Below are positions 18,465-26,391 of a DNA stretch of 64,000 nt, one piece after another. Source of the stretch: JAZGGS01 sp963714405 (lineage in GTDB: Bacteria > Bacteroidota > Ignavibacteria > Ignavibacteriales > Ignavibacteriaceae). The position numbers were made by a program, and so were the translations under genes. The DNA lies in assembly GCA_963714405.1 (NCBI GenBank), contig CAVQOH010000006.1, positions 310,001-374,000 on the forward strand, given 5' to 3'. The notes beneath the pieces were generated by a model. That model was not told the DNA's origin and did no database searches. It saw nothing but the letters and a program-made list of their open reading frames with translations. The stretch's first letter is position 1, and each line of letters opens with the position of its first letter.

Positions 18465-19856
18465 TTATAACGCTTTTATCTCATTTGTTAACTTGCTCAT
18501 AGCTTCTTTAGCATCGCCAAAATACATAAGCGCGTTAGGATAGAAGAAAAGCTCGTTATCAATTCCTGCATAACCAACATTCATAGAGCGTTTATTAATT
18601 ACAACAGTTTTTGCATAATCAGAGTTTAAAATAGGCATACCGTAAATCGGTGAGCTCTGGTCGTGCCTTGCAGCAGGGTTAACAACATCATTTGCACCAA
18701 TAATAATTACAACATCAGTATTTGGGAAGTCATCATTTATTTCTTCAAGCGCCATAAGCTTATCATATGGAACCTGCGCTTCTGCAAGCAGTACGTTCAT
18801 ATGTCCGGGCATTCTTCCTGCAACAGGATGAATAGCAAATCGTACGTTAACACCTTTCTTTTCAAGCACATTCATTAAATCCCTAACAGCGTGCTGTGCC
18901 TGTGCGACAGCCATACCGTAACCGGGAATAATTATAACATTGCTTGCGCTATCAAGTATCATTGCAAGCTCTTCGGCGTCAACAGATTTAACATCACCCT
19001 TTGGTGCACTACCATCAGCAGCTGGTCCTTCAGCTCCTGCAGAAGCCCATCCACCGAGCACAACATTCATAAGCGAGCGGTTCATTCCACGGCACATAAT
19101 AAGTGTAAGAATAATTCCTGAAGCACCAACTAAAGCTCCTGCAATTATCAACATATTATTTTGCAGTACAAATCCAGTCATTGATGCAGCTAATCCTGAA
19201 TAAGAATTAAGAAGTGATATTGCAACCGGCATATCTGCTCCACCGATTGGAAGAACTAAAAGAACACCAAGAAGCAATGAAACACCAACAATTCCAAGAA
19301 CTATATTTATTTGTGAAGGATCTAAAACAACTAAAACGCCTGCTACTAAAACTCCAAGCAGGAATAACGCGTTAAGAGGATGCTGCAACGGATATTTAAC
19401 AACTTTACCGGTTACTATTCCCTGCAATTTTCCGAAAGCAATAAGCGATCCAGTAAAAGTAACAGATCCAATTAAAATACTTAAAACGATTGTGGTTGTT
19501 GTCGCAATTTCAAAAGTTGCATTGCTTACTAATAGCTTATCATATTCTGCAAAAGCAACCAGAGCCGATGCACCTCCACCAAAACCGTTTAACAATCCAA
19601 CCATCTGCGGCATTCCTGTCATCTGTACTTTTATTGCCATTACTGCACCAATTGCTGCACCAACAACCAAACCTAAAATTATATATTCATACGTTAATAT
19701 TTTCTGATCGAATAAGGTTACTACAATCGCAAGCAGCATACCCAAAGCAGCAAGCTGGTTACCGCGGCGTGCAGTTTTAGGTGACCCTAATTTTTTTATT
19801 CCGAAGATGAAGAGAACCGATGCGACTAAATAAACCAGATATAATACAATTTCCAT
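18465..19856 (-). CDS. pntB: NAD(P) transhydrogenase subunit beta
   Basis: The 463-residue membrane subunit of proton-translocating transhydrogenase. About nine hydrophobic helices occupy residues 1-260 and include the proton-channel domain (GMPQMVGLLNGFGGGASALVA). The C-terminal domain III binds NADP(H), with IIPGYGMAVAQAQHAVRDL, HPVAGRMPGHMNVLLAEA and IGANDVVNPAAR all present. The enzyme uses the proton gradient to make NADPH from NADH. It is the last of three genes; the separation from pntAB is eight bases. Confidence 0.96.
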   Translation of the reverse strand: MEIVLYLVYLVASVLFIFGIKKLGSPKTARRGNQLAALGMLLAIVVTLFDQKILTYEYIILGLVVGAAIGAVMAIKVQMTGMPQMVGLLNGFGGGASALVAFAEYDKLLVSNATFEIATTTTIVLSILIGSVTFTGSLIAFGKLQGIVTGKVVKYPLQHPLNALFLLGVLVAGVLVVLDPSQINIVLGIVGVSLLLGVLLVLPIGGADMPVAISLLNSYSGLAASMTGFVLQNNMLIIAGALVGASGIILTLIMCRGMNRSLMNVVLGGWASAGAEGPAADGSAPKGDVKSVDAEELAMILDSASNVIIIPGYGMAVAQAQHAVRDLMNVLEKKGVNVRFAIHPVAGRMPGHMNVLLAEAQVPYDKLMALEEINDDFPNTDVVIIIGANDVVNPAARHDQSSPIYGMPILNSDYAKTVVINKRSMNVGYAGIDNELFFYPNALMYFGDAKEAMSKLTNEIKAL

Positions 19857-19864
19857 TTTTTAAC

Positions 19865-20149
19865 TCACTTCTTTTTAAACATTTTGAGCATTCTATCAGT
19901 AACCAGGAAACCTCCAACAACGTTTATAGTTGCAAACACTATTGCAACAACACCAAGTATGGTACTGATTGTCATTTCGCCAACGCCTGCACTTAATAGT
20001 GCACCAACAATGGTAATCCCGGAAATTGCATTCGATCCGGACATTAAAGGTGTATGAAGTGTTGGCGGAACTTTTGTAATGAGCTCGAAGCCAACAAAAA
20101 TAGCCAGCACAAAAACATATATAAGCATTAAAAGGCCTAAACCTTCCAT
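19865..20149 (-). CDS. pntAB: NAD(P) transhydrogenase subunit alpha part 2
   Basis: A 94-residue membrane protein of three to four helices (LLMLIYVFVLAIFVGFELI; ISGITIVGALL; ISTILGVVAIVFATINVVGG) with the family motif VPPTLHTPLMSGSNAISG. It is the small membrane part that is fused to the alpha subunit in E. coli but separate in Rhodospirillum-type systems, as here. It lies between pntAA and pntB on the same strand. Confidence 0.94.
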   Translation of the reverse strand: MEGLGLLMLIYVFVLAIFVGFELITKVPPTLHTPLMSGSNAISGITIVGALLSAGVGEMTISTILGVVAIVFATINVVGGFLVTDRMLKMFKKK

Positions 20150-20202
20150 AATAATTTCCTTATGTTATTTTGATAAAATTTCAAGATGAGCATTTTTTGT
20201 AA

Positions 20203-21345
20203 TTACAATAGCTCTTTAATTCTTTGATTTATAACTTCACCGTTATTTGTAATAAGTGAACCCTGTACAATTTCATCTTCAAGATTAAGTTCAACTTTAC
20301 CTTCTTTGCCAATGTGCGCAATTAAGCTTAGAATATTTTTTGCATATACTTCACTCGAATGAGTAGGAACAAGACTTGGTAAATTAGGTTCACCGATTAT
20401 CGATACACCATGCTTTTTAACTGTTTGTCCTTTTTCACTTACTTCACAATTTCCACCGAACTCTACAGCCATATCCAATACTACGCTTCCCGGCTTCATA
20501 CTTTTAACCATTTCTTCAGTTACAAGAACAGGAGCTTTTCTACCGGGTACGAGAGCTGTTGTAATAACAATATCGGCTTCAGTAACATGTTTGAAAATTA
20601 ACTCTTTCTGTTTTTTAAGAAATTCTTCCGAAGCTTCTTTAGCGTAACCGCCTTCATCCTGCATATCTTCAGCACCTTCAACTTCAATAAATTTCCCACC
20701 GAGAGATTGAACTTCTTCTTTTACAGCAGTACGAATATCAGAAACTTCAACAACGGCACCCAGTCTTTTTGCAGTTCCTAATGCCTGTAAACCTGCAACA
20801 CCGGCACCCATAATAACAACTTTTGCAGGAGAAATTGTTCCAGCTGCAGTCATCATCAACGGAAAGATTTTTCCTAAAGTGTCTGCACACATAATTACAC
20901 TTTTATATCCGGCTATGTTAGCCTGCGAACTCAGCGCATCCATCTTTTGTGCAAGAGTTGTTCGCGGAATCATATCCATCGAAATAACATTTATTTTTTT
21001 CTCAGCACATTTTTTTGCAAGTTCCGGATGATTGAGCGGGTAAAGGAATGTAATTAATAGTGTTCCTTCTTTCATCAAATCCAGTTCATGTTTTCCTGCA
21101 TCCGGATGATCTAAAGGACGCTGAACTTTTAAAACTATATCTGCAGATGAATAAAGCTCACTTAAACTATCAATTACTTTTGCACCGGCAGTTTCATACA
21201 TTTTATTTGTAAATCCTGCATTTAATCCTGCATCTTTTTCAACTTGCAGTTCAAATCCAGCTTTAATAAATTTTGAAGCAACATCGGGAACACAGGCAAC
21301 CCTGTTTTCCCCGGTTAAAATTTCTTTCGGAACTGCTATAATCAT
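20203..21345 (-). CDS. pntAA: NAD(P) transhydrogenase subunit alpha part 1
   Basis: The 380-residue soluble NAD(H)-binding domain I. It shows MIIAVPKEILTGENRVACVP at the start, the mobile-loop region, PRTTLAQKMDALSSQANIAG, the nucleotide-binding VIMGAGVAGLQALGTAKRLG and the end of the domain VVLDMAVEFGGNCE. Its length equals that of the split-type alpha1 subunits. It heads the three-gene operon; the 110 bases upstream should carry the promoter, but no clear motif was identified. Confidence 0.95.
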   Translation of the reverse strand: MIIAVPKEILTGENRVACVPDVASKFIKAGFELQVEKDAGLNAGFTNKMYETAGAKVIDSLSELYSSADIVLKVQRPLDHPDAGKHELDLMKEGTLLITFLYPLNHPELAKKCAEKKINVISMDMIPRTTLAQKMDALSSQANIAGYKSVIMCADTLGKIFPLMMTAAGTISPAKVVIMGAGVAGLQALGTAKRLGAVVEVSDIRTAVKEEVQSLGGKFIEVEGAEDMQDEGGYAKEASEEFLKKQKELIFKHVTEADIVITTALVPGRKAPVLVTEEMVKSMKPGSVVLDMAVEFGGNCEVSEKGQTVKKHGVSIIGEPNLPSLVPTHSSEVYAKNILSLIAHIGKEGKVELNLEDEIVQGSLITNNGEVINQRIKELL

Positions 21346-21455
21346 AGCTTAAAATCCTTTGTTGGTATGAATAAAATTTAATTATGAAAGTTAATTGGAA
21401 TGAATTGAAAATCCAAAAAATGATACAAAATTTAAGATAATGAAGATTAAAAATG

Positions 21456-22490
21456 TTACAAGGGCTGCTCTTTTGTTAAGCAGTGAATTGTTCCCAATCC
21501 CCAGACTAAATCCACCGAGTGCATGCCAACAACTTTTCTATCAGGAAAAAGTTCTGATAAAATTCCCAAGGCAATTCTATCATTCGGATCATTAAAAGTA
21601 GGAACAAGAACAGCATAATTTGATATGTAAAAATTAGCATAGCTTGCAGGCAATCGCTGTCCTTTAAATACTACTGGGGAAGGCATTGGTAAATAAACAA
21701 CATTTAGTTTTGAACCATTTGGTAGAAAAATATTTTGTAAACGCTCTTTATTTTCTTTAAGAAGATTGTAATTCTGATCTGAAGAATTACTTTCCTGAAC
21801 AAGCACAACTGTATCTGAATTTACAAACCTGCAAAGATCATCAACATGCCCATGTGTATCATCGCCAACTATTCCCTTCCCTAACCAGATTAGATTTGTA
21901 ATCTCAAAATTTTTTTTAAACACTTCAAAATAATCCTGCTTATTAAAGCCAGGATTTCTGACCTGAATTTTTTCATCAAGTAAACATTCTTCAGTAGTTA
22001 TAAGCGTTCCAAATCCATTATGATCAATAGCTCCACCCTCCATTACAACGGTGTTACCATTGCGTTCTGCATTTGTTGTATTTAATTTTAATTTATTTGA
22101 AATGAACTGAGGAATTTTATCATCAAGAGTATAGTCATTATACTTTGCCCAGGCATTAAATTTAAAATTAATTACTTCTAAATCATTATTTTTTTTAACA
22201 AAGAAAGGACCAGAATCTCTGAGCCATCCCCTATTGGTCTTTTTTATAAAGAATTCAGCTTGGTTCAAATCAACGTGAGCATCAGTTAAAACCTTTTGTG
22301 CTTTCTTTTTGTGTTCGGAAGATTGAACAAGAATTCTTACAACTTCACCCCGGGAAATTTTTTTTACAATTTCTGCATAAACAAATGGAATGAATGCAGA
22401 CTTTCCCGGCCAGTCACTTTTATTATGCGGCCAGCCAATCCAGGTTGCTTCATGTTTTTCCCATTCTGCAGGAAACAAAAACTTATTCAT
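21456..22490 (-). CDS. aguA: Agmatine deiminase
   Basis: This enzyme hydrolyses agmatine to N-carbamoylputrescine and ammonia. Started at the ATG at 22490 it has 344 residues with the family N-terminus FLFPAEWEKHEATWIGWPH. Catalytic elements visible are RDSGPFF (Asp), EGGAIDHNGFGTLITTEECL (Glu), HGHVDDLCRF (His/Asp) and the C-terminal nucleophile in LGTIHCLTKEQP. The upstream ATG at 22526 would add 12 residues inside the preceding gene. The coding region overlaps the end of aguB by eight bases, so the two are translated together. Confidence 0.92.
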   Translation of the reverse strand: MNKFLFPAEWEKHEATWIGWPHNKSDWPGKSAFIPFVYAEIVKKISRGEVVRILVQSSEHKKKAQKVLTDAHVDLNQAEFFIKKTNRGWLRDSGPFFVKKNNDLEVINFKFNAWAKYNDYTLDDKIPQFISNKLKLNTTNAERNGNTVVMEGGAIDHNGFGTLITTEECLLDEKIQVRNPGFNKQDYFEVFKKNFEITNLIWLGKGIVGDDTHGHVDDLCRFVNSDTVVLVQESNSSDQNYNLLKENKERLQNIFLPNGSKLNVVYLPMPSPVVFKGQRLPASYANFYISNYAVLVPTFNDPNDRIALGILSELFPDRKVVGMHSVDLVWGLGTIHCLTKEQPL

Positions 22491-23379
22491 CCAGAGATCT
22501 TTTTGTAATTTTATTGTAACTATCAATTCTTCTATCTCTGAAGAAGGGCCAGTTCCTTCTAATATATTCCATTCTTTTAGTATTAACTTCTGCGATTAAA
22601 ATTTCTTCTTTATCAAGCGAAGCCTTAGCAATAATAACTCCCTGTGGATCACAAATAAAAGAGCTTCCCCAAAATTCTATCCCAGCAGATTTTGAATCAG
22701 GTTTTTCTAAACCAATCCTGTTTGCAGCCGCAATGTAAATTCCATTTGCAATTGCATGCCCTCGTTGCACAGTTAACCAGGATTCAAATTGCGCTCCGCC
22801 CTCTTTTTTCTTTTCTTTAGGATGCCACCCAATTGCAGTAGGATAAAAAATGATGCTTGCTCCCAACAACGCTGTTATTCTTGCTGCTTCAGGATACCAT
22901 TGATCCCAGCATATTAAAGTACCGATTTTGCCATAATTTGTAACAAAATTCTTGTATCCAAGGTCTCCGGGAGCAAAGTAAAATTTTTCATAGTAAGCGG
23001 GATCATCGGGAATGTGCATTTTCCGGTAAGTTCCCAGAATTTTTCCATCAGAATCAATAACTACAGCTGAATTATGATAAACTCCTGATGATCTTTTTTC
23101 AAAAAGTGGTACAATCACAACAACTTTTTTCTCTTTGGCAATTTTACTTATTGTTTTTGTTGAAGAGCCCGGAATAGTCTCAGCTAAATCAAAGTTTTTT
23201 ATATTCTCTTTCTGGCAAAAATATTGTGATCTAAAAAGTTCGGGTAAACAAATAACCTCTGCGCCTTTTTTTGCAGCTTCCTGAATTTTAACAATTGCAT
23301 TATCCAAATTTTCATTTTGATTTTTTGTAAATGCCATTTGAATAATACCAATAGTAAACCTGGTCTGATCAGTTTTCAT
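22483..23379 (-). CDS. aguB: N-carbamoylputrescine amidohydrolase
   Basis: A 298-residue nitrilase-superfamily enzyme that converts N-carbamoylputrescine to putrescine, CO2 and ammonia. The catalytic triad is visible: Glu in VICLPELFRSQYF (~44), Lys in YRKMHIPDDPAYYEKFYF (~121) and Cys in LICWDQWYPEAARI (~158). GYKNFVTNYGKIG and AANRIGLE also fit the family. Placed just upstream of aguA, it completes the agmatine route to putrescine; the source of agmatine (arginine decarboxylase) is not in this window. Confidence 0.93.
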   Translation of the reverse strand: MKTDQTRFTIGIIQMAFTKNQNENLDNAIVKIQEAAKKGAEVICLPELFRSQYFCQKENIKNFDLAETIPGSSTKTISKIAKEKKVVVIVPLFEKRSSGVYHNSAVVIDSDGKILGTYRKMHIPDDPAYYEKFYFAPGDLGYKNFVTNYGKIGTLICWDQWYPEAARITALLGASIIFYPTAIGWHPKEKKKEGGAQFESWLTVQRGHAIANGIYIAAANRIGLEKPDSKSAGIEFWGSSFICDPQGVIIAKASLDKEEILIAEVNTKRMEYIRRNWPFFRDRRIDSYNKITKRSLDE

Positions 23380-23482
23380 TTTGATCTGCTATTAATTTAT
23401 TGCTTGATTATGAAATGTATGGGTTGAATTAATCAAATTCAATTATTGTTGGAACGATGAATAAGAGTCTGTTAAAATAAAA

Positions 23483-24817
23483 TTAATATCCATGTGTTGA
23501 AAGTAAATCTCCATCGCTGGAATATTCCTTACTGCGTTCAAGTTTACCGTCTTTATAATATTCTTCTTTCATAAGTGTGCCATCAGGAAAATAAGTTCTC
23601 AGCCATGAATCAAGCTTACCGTTATAATAATTTTCAACCTGTTTAAATGCACCGTTTTTATAATATGAATTTTTCTTGCCGCGCATTTTTCCGTAATCGT
23701 AATTTACTTCGGATTCTATTAAACCATTTGTATGATAGGTTTGATATTCCCCATCAAGTATATCATTTTTATAATGAGCGACCGTTTTTAGGGTTCCATC
23801 ATCGTAATATGTAATTGCTATTCCATTTTTTTGTTCATTAACAAATATTTCTTCGGATTTTACTGCACCATTTGGATAATAAGTAATGTATAAACCTCTT
23901 TTAATCCCATTCAGGTAATCTGTCAGAGATTCCACTATTCCGTTTTCGTAATATTTTAAATACTTACCGTTGATGATTCCATCTTCGAGTGGTATTTCTT
24001 CTTTCAAAAAACCTGATTCATAGTAAGTAGTAGCAAGTTCCTGTTTAACATCGTCAATTAAAAAAGTTTCGCTTTCCAACGAACCACCATCATAATATTT
24101 ACGCAGAATTTCTTCTCTTGATTCAAACTTTCCTTCATAATCAAATCTTTCCCTGTTAAGTAGTTGATCATTTAAATATTCATCTCTAACTCTAAGATTT
24201 CCTGCCATATCATAGAGTTTTACAGTTCCTTCGATTTTATCATTTTCAAAGTAAGCATCAAGTGCAACAGTATGGTTTTCATGATAAATAAAAACTTTTC
24301 CGTATTGCTTTCCATCAATAAAATTTCTTTCAACTTCAAGTTCACCGGTTTTGTAAAATGTTTTTGAAATTCCCTGCAGAACCCCGTCTATGTAGTTCCA
24401 CTCACCTTGCAGTTCACCTGTTTTATAGTAAGTATATGTAATGCCATCAAGCCTGCCGTTAAAATAATTTTGCCTTGCCCATAATTCACCGGTTTCGTAA
24501 TACCATTTTGATATTCCTTCTTTCACACCATTTTTATAACTCCATTCTATACTTACAATACCGTCTTCAAAATACCAGGTTGATAGCCCGTTTTCCTTCC
24601 CATCCTCAAATTTCCATTCTTTCCAAAGCTGCCCGGTTGGATAATATTCACGGTAATATCCATGTAACCTGTCATACCAGTAATCTCCTTCGGTTTTAAT
24701 GGTGCCGTTTGGATAGTAGGTTTTTTTTACCTCTGTACCGGAAAGTGTTTGAGCAGGAATGCTGTTTATAGCAAAGAAAGTACAGCCAATAAAAATTAAA
24801 AAGTTGTTTGCTTTCAA
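23483..24817 (-). CDS. Secreted MORN-variant (YwqK-like) repeat protein
   Basis: A 444-residue protein with a signal peptide (ending SIPAQ) followed from residue ~32 to the end by about 18 tandem units of ~23 residues of the form YYxxGxLxxExxYxxGxxxGxxxx, e.g. YYKTGELQGEWNYIDGVLQG and YYENGIVESLTDYLNGIKRG. Units 8-9 are degenerate or short. This is the MORN-variant repeat found in YwqK-like proteins, which in Bacillus is annotated as an antitoxin; that annotation should not be transferred. No lipobox and no T9SS sorting domain are visible, so it is probably periplasmic. Confidence 0.8.
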   Translation of the reverse strand: MKANNFLIFIGCTFFAINSIPAQTLSGTEVKKTYYPNGTIKTEGDYWYDRLHGYYREYYPTGQLWKEWKFEDGKENGLSTWYFEDGIVSIEWSYKNGVKEGISKWYYETGELWARQNYFNGRLDGITYTYYKTGELQGEWNYIDGVLQGISKTFYKTGELEVERNFIDGKQYGKVFIYHENHTVALDAYFENDKIEGTVKLYDMAGNLRVRDEYLNDQLLNRERFDYEGKFESREEILRKYYDGGSLESETFLIDDVKQELATTYYESGFLKEEIPLEDGIINGKYLKYYENGIVESLTDYLNGIKRGLYITYYPNGAVKSEEIFVNEQKNGIAITYYDDGTLKTVAHYKNDILDGEYQTYHTNGLIESEVNYDYGKMRGKKNSYYKNGAFKQVENYYNGKLDSWLRTYFPDGTLMKEEYYKDGKLERSKEYSSDGDLLSTHGY

Positions 24818-24949
24818 GAATTTCCTTTATCAATATTATATGGTATAGTGTTTAAACATAGGTTAAAATGGAAATAATAAAAATAGAAAAGTTCATCCTA
24901 ATTGACGATGAATAAATATTGTGGAAAGATTTTATTTGGCGATGCAGTT

Positions 24950-24961
24950 AACATTAATGTT
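24950..24961. promoter_or_regulatory. 12-bp perfect palindrome
   Basis: AACATTAATGTT is a perfect palindrome, immediately followed by another ACATTAAT. It shares the core ACAYTAATGT with the inverted repeat at 11556-11571. Confidence 0.35.
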
Positions 24962-24992
24962 ACATTAATTTAATCTGGGCATAACACTACAG

Positions 24993-25035
24993 ATCGTTTT
25001 TTTATACAAATTATCATTAGTAATAAAAAAACGAT
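24993..25035. repeat. 13-bp perfect inverted repeat
   Basis: ATCGTTTTTTTAT (24993-25005) and ATAAAAAAACGAT (25023-25035) are exact reverse complements around a 17-base spacer. It could be a weak bidirectional terminator-like hairpin or a protein-binding site; no target-site duplication or transposase suggests a mobile element. Confidence 0.55.
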
Positions 25036-25307
25036 TAGATTATTTGAGGGGTGAACATAAGTAAATCAATTAAATAAGCTTAACATTGCGCTTATCTGCT
25101 CCATTTTATTTTTCGCTCCTAATATTATTCAGTGTATTAGAAATATCATTTCAAGAAGATCATCTATCACTATCCGGTTTGGGAATAGAATTTGATTCAA
25201 TATGAAATATGAAATTTACTTTATTATGGAAATACTTTATAAATAGAAAAAGCTGATACTAACCCCCGTTGATCAAAATTTTAATTGTACCAAAACAGAT
25301 ATGCTAG

Positions 25308-25320
25308 TCTCAAATTGAGA
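25308..25320. promoter_or_regulatory. Palindromic operator-like site TCTCAAATTGAGA
   Basis: A perfect 13-base palindrome with a single central A, 144 bases before the csgE ATG. A near-identical site occurs at 51410-51422 upstream of the 1631-residue repeat protein. This is consistent with a dimeric regulator, not shown by the sequence alone. Confidence 0.4.
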
Positions 25321-25323
25321 ACC

Positions 25324-25358
25324 AAAAAGTGTAATTAAAGTAACTAGGTACACTTTTT
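25324..25358 (+). repeat. 10-bp perfect inverted repeat (stem-loop)
   Basis: AAAAAGTGTA (25324-25333) and TACACTTTTT (25349-25358) are perfect complements with a 15-base spacer, starting four bases after the palindrome at 25308. The trailing T-run could make it terminator-like for rightward transcription. Confidence 0.5.
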
Positions 25359-25463
25359 CAATAGAAATTGAACAACATTTATCCGTTTTCAAGGCACAAT
25401 ACTTGATGCTATTTAATGTTATCCAGTATTTCATAAGATGGGCGCAAAATTCAATTTAACTAG

Positions 25464-25910
25464 ATGCACATACTACATACACATATTCTGATGGTTTTAT
25501 TGTTTCTTGGTACTGGTACAGAGGGTACTCTTACGGATAATAATTTTCTATTGCTAATTCCTTCAACAGATCCAATTGATCTGGAAATAGAAGGATTAGT
25601 TGTAGATGCAACTCAAACAAAAATAGGCAGAGATTTTTACGATATTTTTTACAATAACTGGGCACCGGATGAAAATCTGCCCAAGTTATCGATAGTTATT
25701 AGTGAAAAACCATTACCAAGATTGGGCACGCAGATTGCGGTTACAATTGATGATCAGGAACTATTTAAACAATTTGTTCAGCCACGTTATGATGTTATCG
25801 AGGGAAATGCAGAGTACGCTATTCAGATTGCTCTGCAGTACCTAGAGAATTATGATGTTATTCAGAAACAGCTTCTGGGGGAAGATTTGATGGGAAGCGG
25901 TATTTATTAA
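25464..25910 (+). CDS. csgE: Curli assembly protein CsgE
   Basis: CsgE is a periplasmic factor that caps the CsgG pore and delivers curlin. The 148-residue protein has a short hydrophobic N-terminus and then the family core: IEGLVVDATQTKIGRDFYDIFYNNW lines up with the E. coli segment PGLL...T..RIGHDFYRAFS..W, followed by LSIVISEKPLPRLGTQIAVTIDD and FKQFVQPR. A stop codon lies directly before the ATG at 25464, so this ATG or the one at 25491 must be the start; no ribosome binding site is evident. It heads the curli genes with csgF 36 bases downstream. Confidence 0.9.
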   Translation: MHILHTHILMVLLFLGTGTEGTLTDNNFLLLIPSTDPIDLEIEGLVVDATQTKIGRDFYDIFYNNWAPDENLPKLSIVISEKPLPRLGTQIAVTIDDQELFKQFVQPRYDVIEGNAEYAIQIALQYLENYDVIQKQLLGEDLMGSGIY

Positions 25911-25946
25911 AATGTTAAATTTCACCATTCTTTTGGAGGATAAGGT

Positions 25947-26376
25947 TTGAAGATTAACTTTAAATTACTTTTTTTCAGTGTTGTACTGATAATTTCAATA
26001 TCAGGTGGAAATTTACCCGCACAGCAATTAGTATATCAGCCAATTAATCCTTCCTTTGGCGGCAGCCCGTTAAATGGAAACTGGCTTCTTTCCTCTGCTC
26101 AAATTCAAGATAACACAACAGATCCTAATGCTGTAGATCAAACTCTACAGGATCCATTTGCTGATTTTCAGAGTAATCTGAATCGTGCGGTTCTAAGTCA
26201 ACTTAGCAGATCATTAACCAATTCAATTTTTGGTGAAGGTGGAGAATTACAGGAAGGGTACTTTTGAACTTGGTGATTTTACCATTGAAATTCTTCAAAC
26301 GCTTGATGGAATTCAAATCCTGATATTTGACATACTAACTGGTAACGAAACAACAATTTTAGTTCCCTATCCTTGA
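25947..26376 (+). pseudogene. csgF: Curli assembly protein CsgF (one frameshift in this sequence)
   Basis: CsgF is the surface-exposed partner of CsgG that couples secretion to nucleation. The start is TTG at 25947 with GGAGGA at 25935-25940. A signal peptide ending LPAQ is followed by LVYQPINPSFGGSPLNGNWL and LSSAQIQD, the CsgG-binding CsgF N-terminus. The frame breaks after GELQEG: an extra base, probably in GGG at 26256-26258, gives a stop at 26267. Dropping it continues TFELGDFTIEILQTLDGIQI and ends ILVPYP at 26374-26376, giving ~142 residues (E. coli has 138). In-frame readthrough of the TGA would hit another stop within three codons, so recoding is not the explanation. Confidence 0.88.
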
Positions 26377-26391
26377 TAAATTAAGGTTTTT

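Larger units (their letters stand above)
24818..25463. promoter_or_regulatory. Long intergenic region before the curli operon
   Basis: These 646 bases between the divergent MORN gene and csgE contain no convincing ORF but several inverted repeats, listed separately. Its length and its place at the head of a ~9.5-kb plus-strand cluster make it the likely control region of the curli genes. No promoter consensus was assigned because the sigma-factor signals of this lineage are not clear to me. Confidence 0.5.

Noticed and set aside
23483..24817. Toxin-antitoxin role for the MORN/YwqK-like gene
   Set aside because: The protein is exported, very long and has no toxin gene next to it; the YwqK antitoxin label is an annotation of a distant homologue.
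24993..25035. Inverted repeat as the end of an insertion sequence or MITE
   Set aside because: The arms are AT-rich with a 17-base spacer, and there is no transposase, target duplication or second copy in the window.
25947..26376. Programmed frameshifting or stop-codon recoding to explain csgF and the other broken genes
   Set aside because: The TGA in csgF is followed in frame by another stop within three codons, no slippery heptamer is seen, and the same kind of break is found in many unrelated genes.
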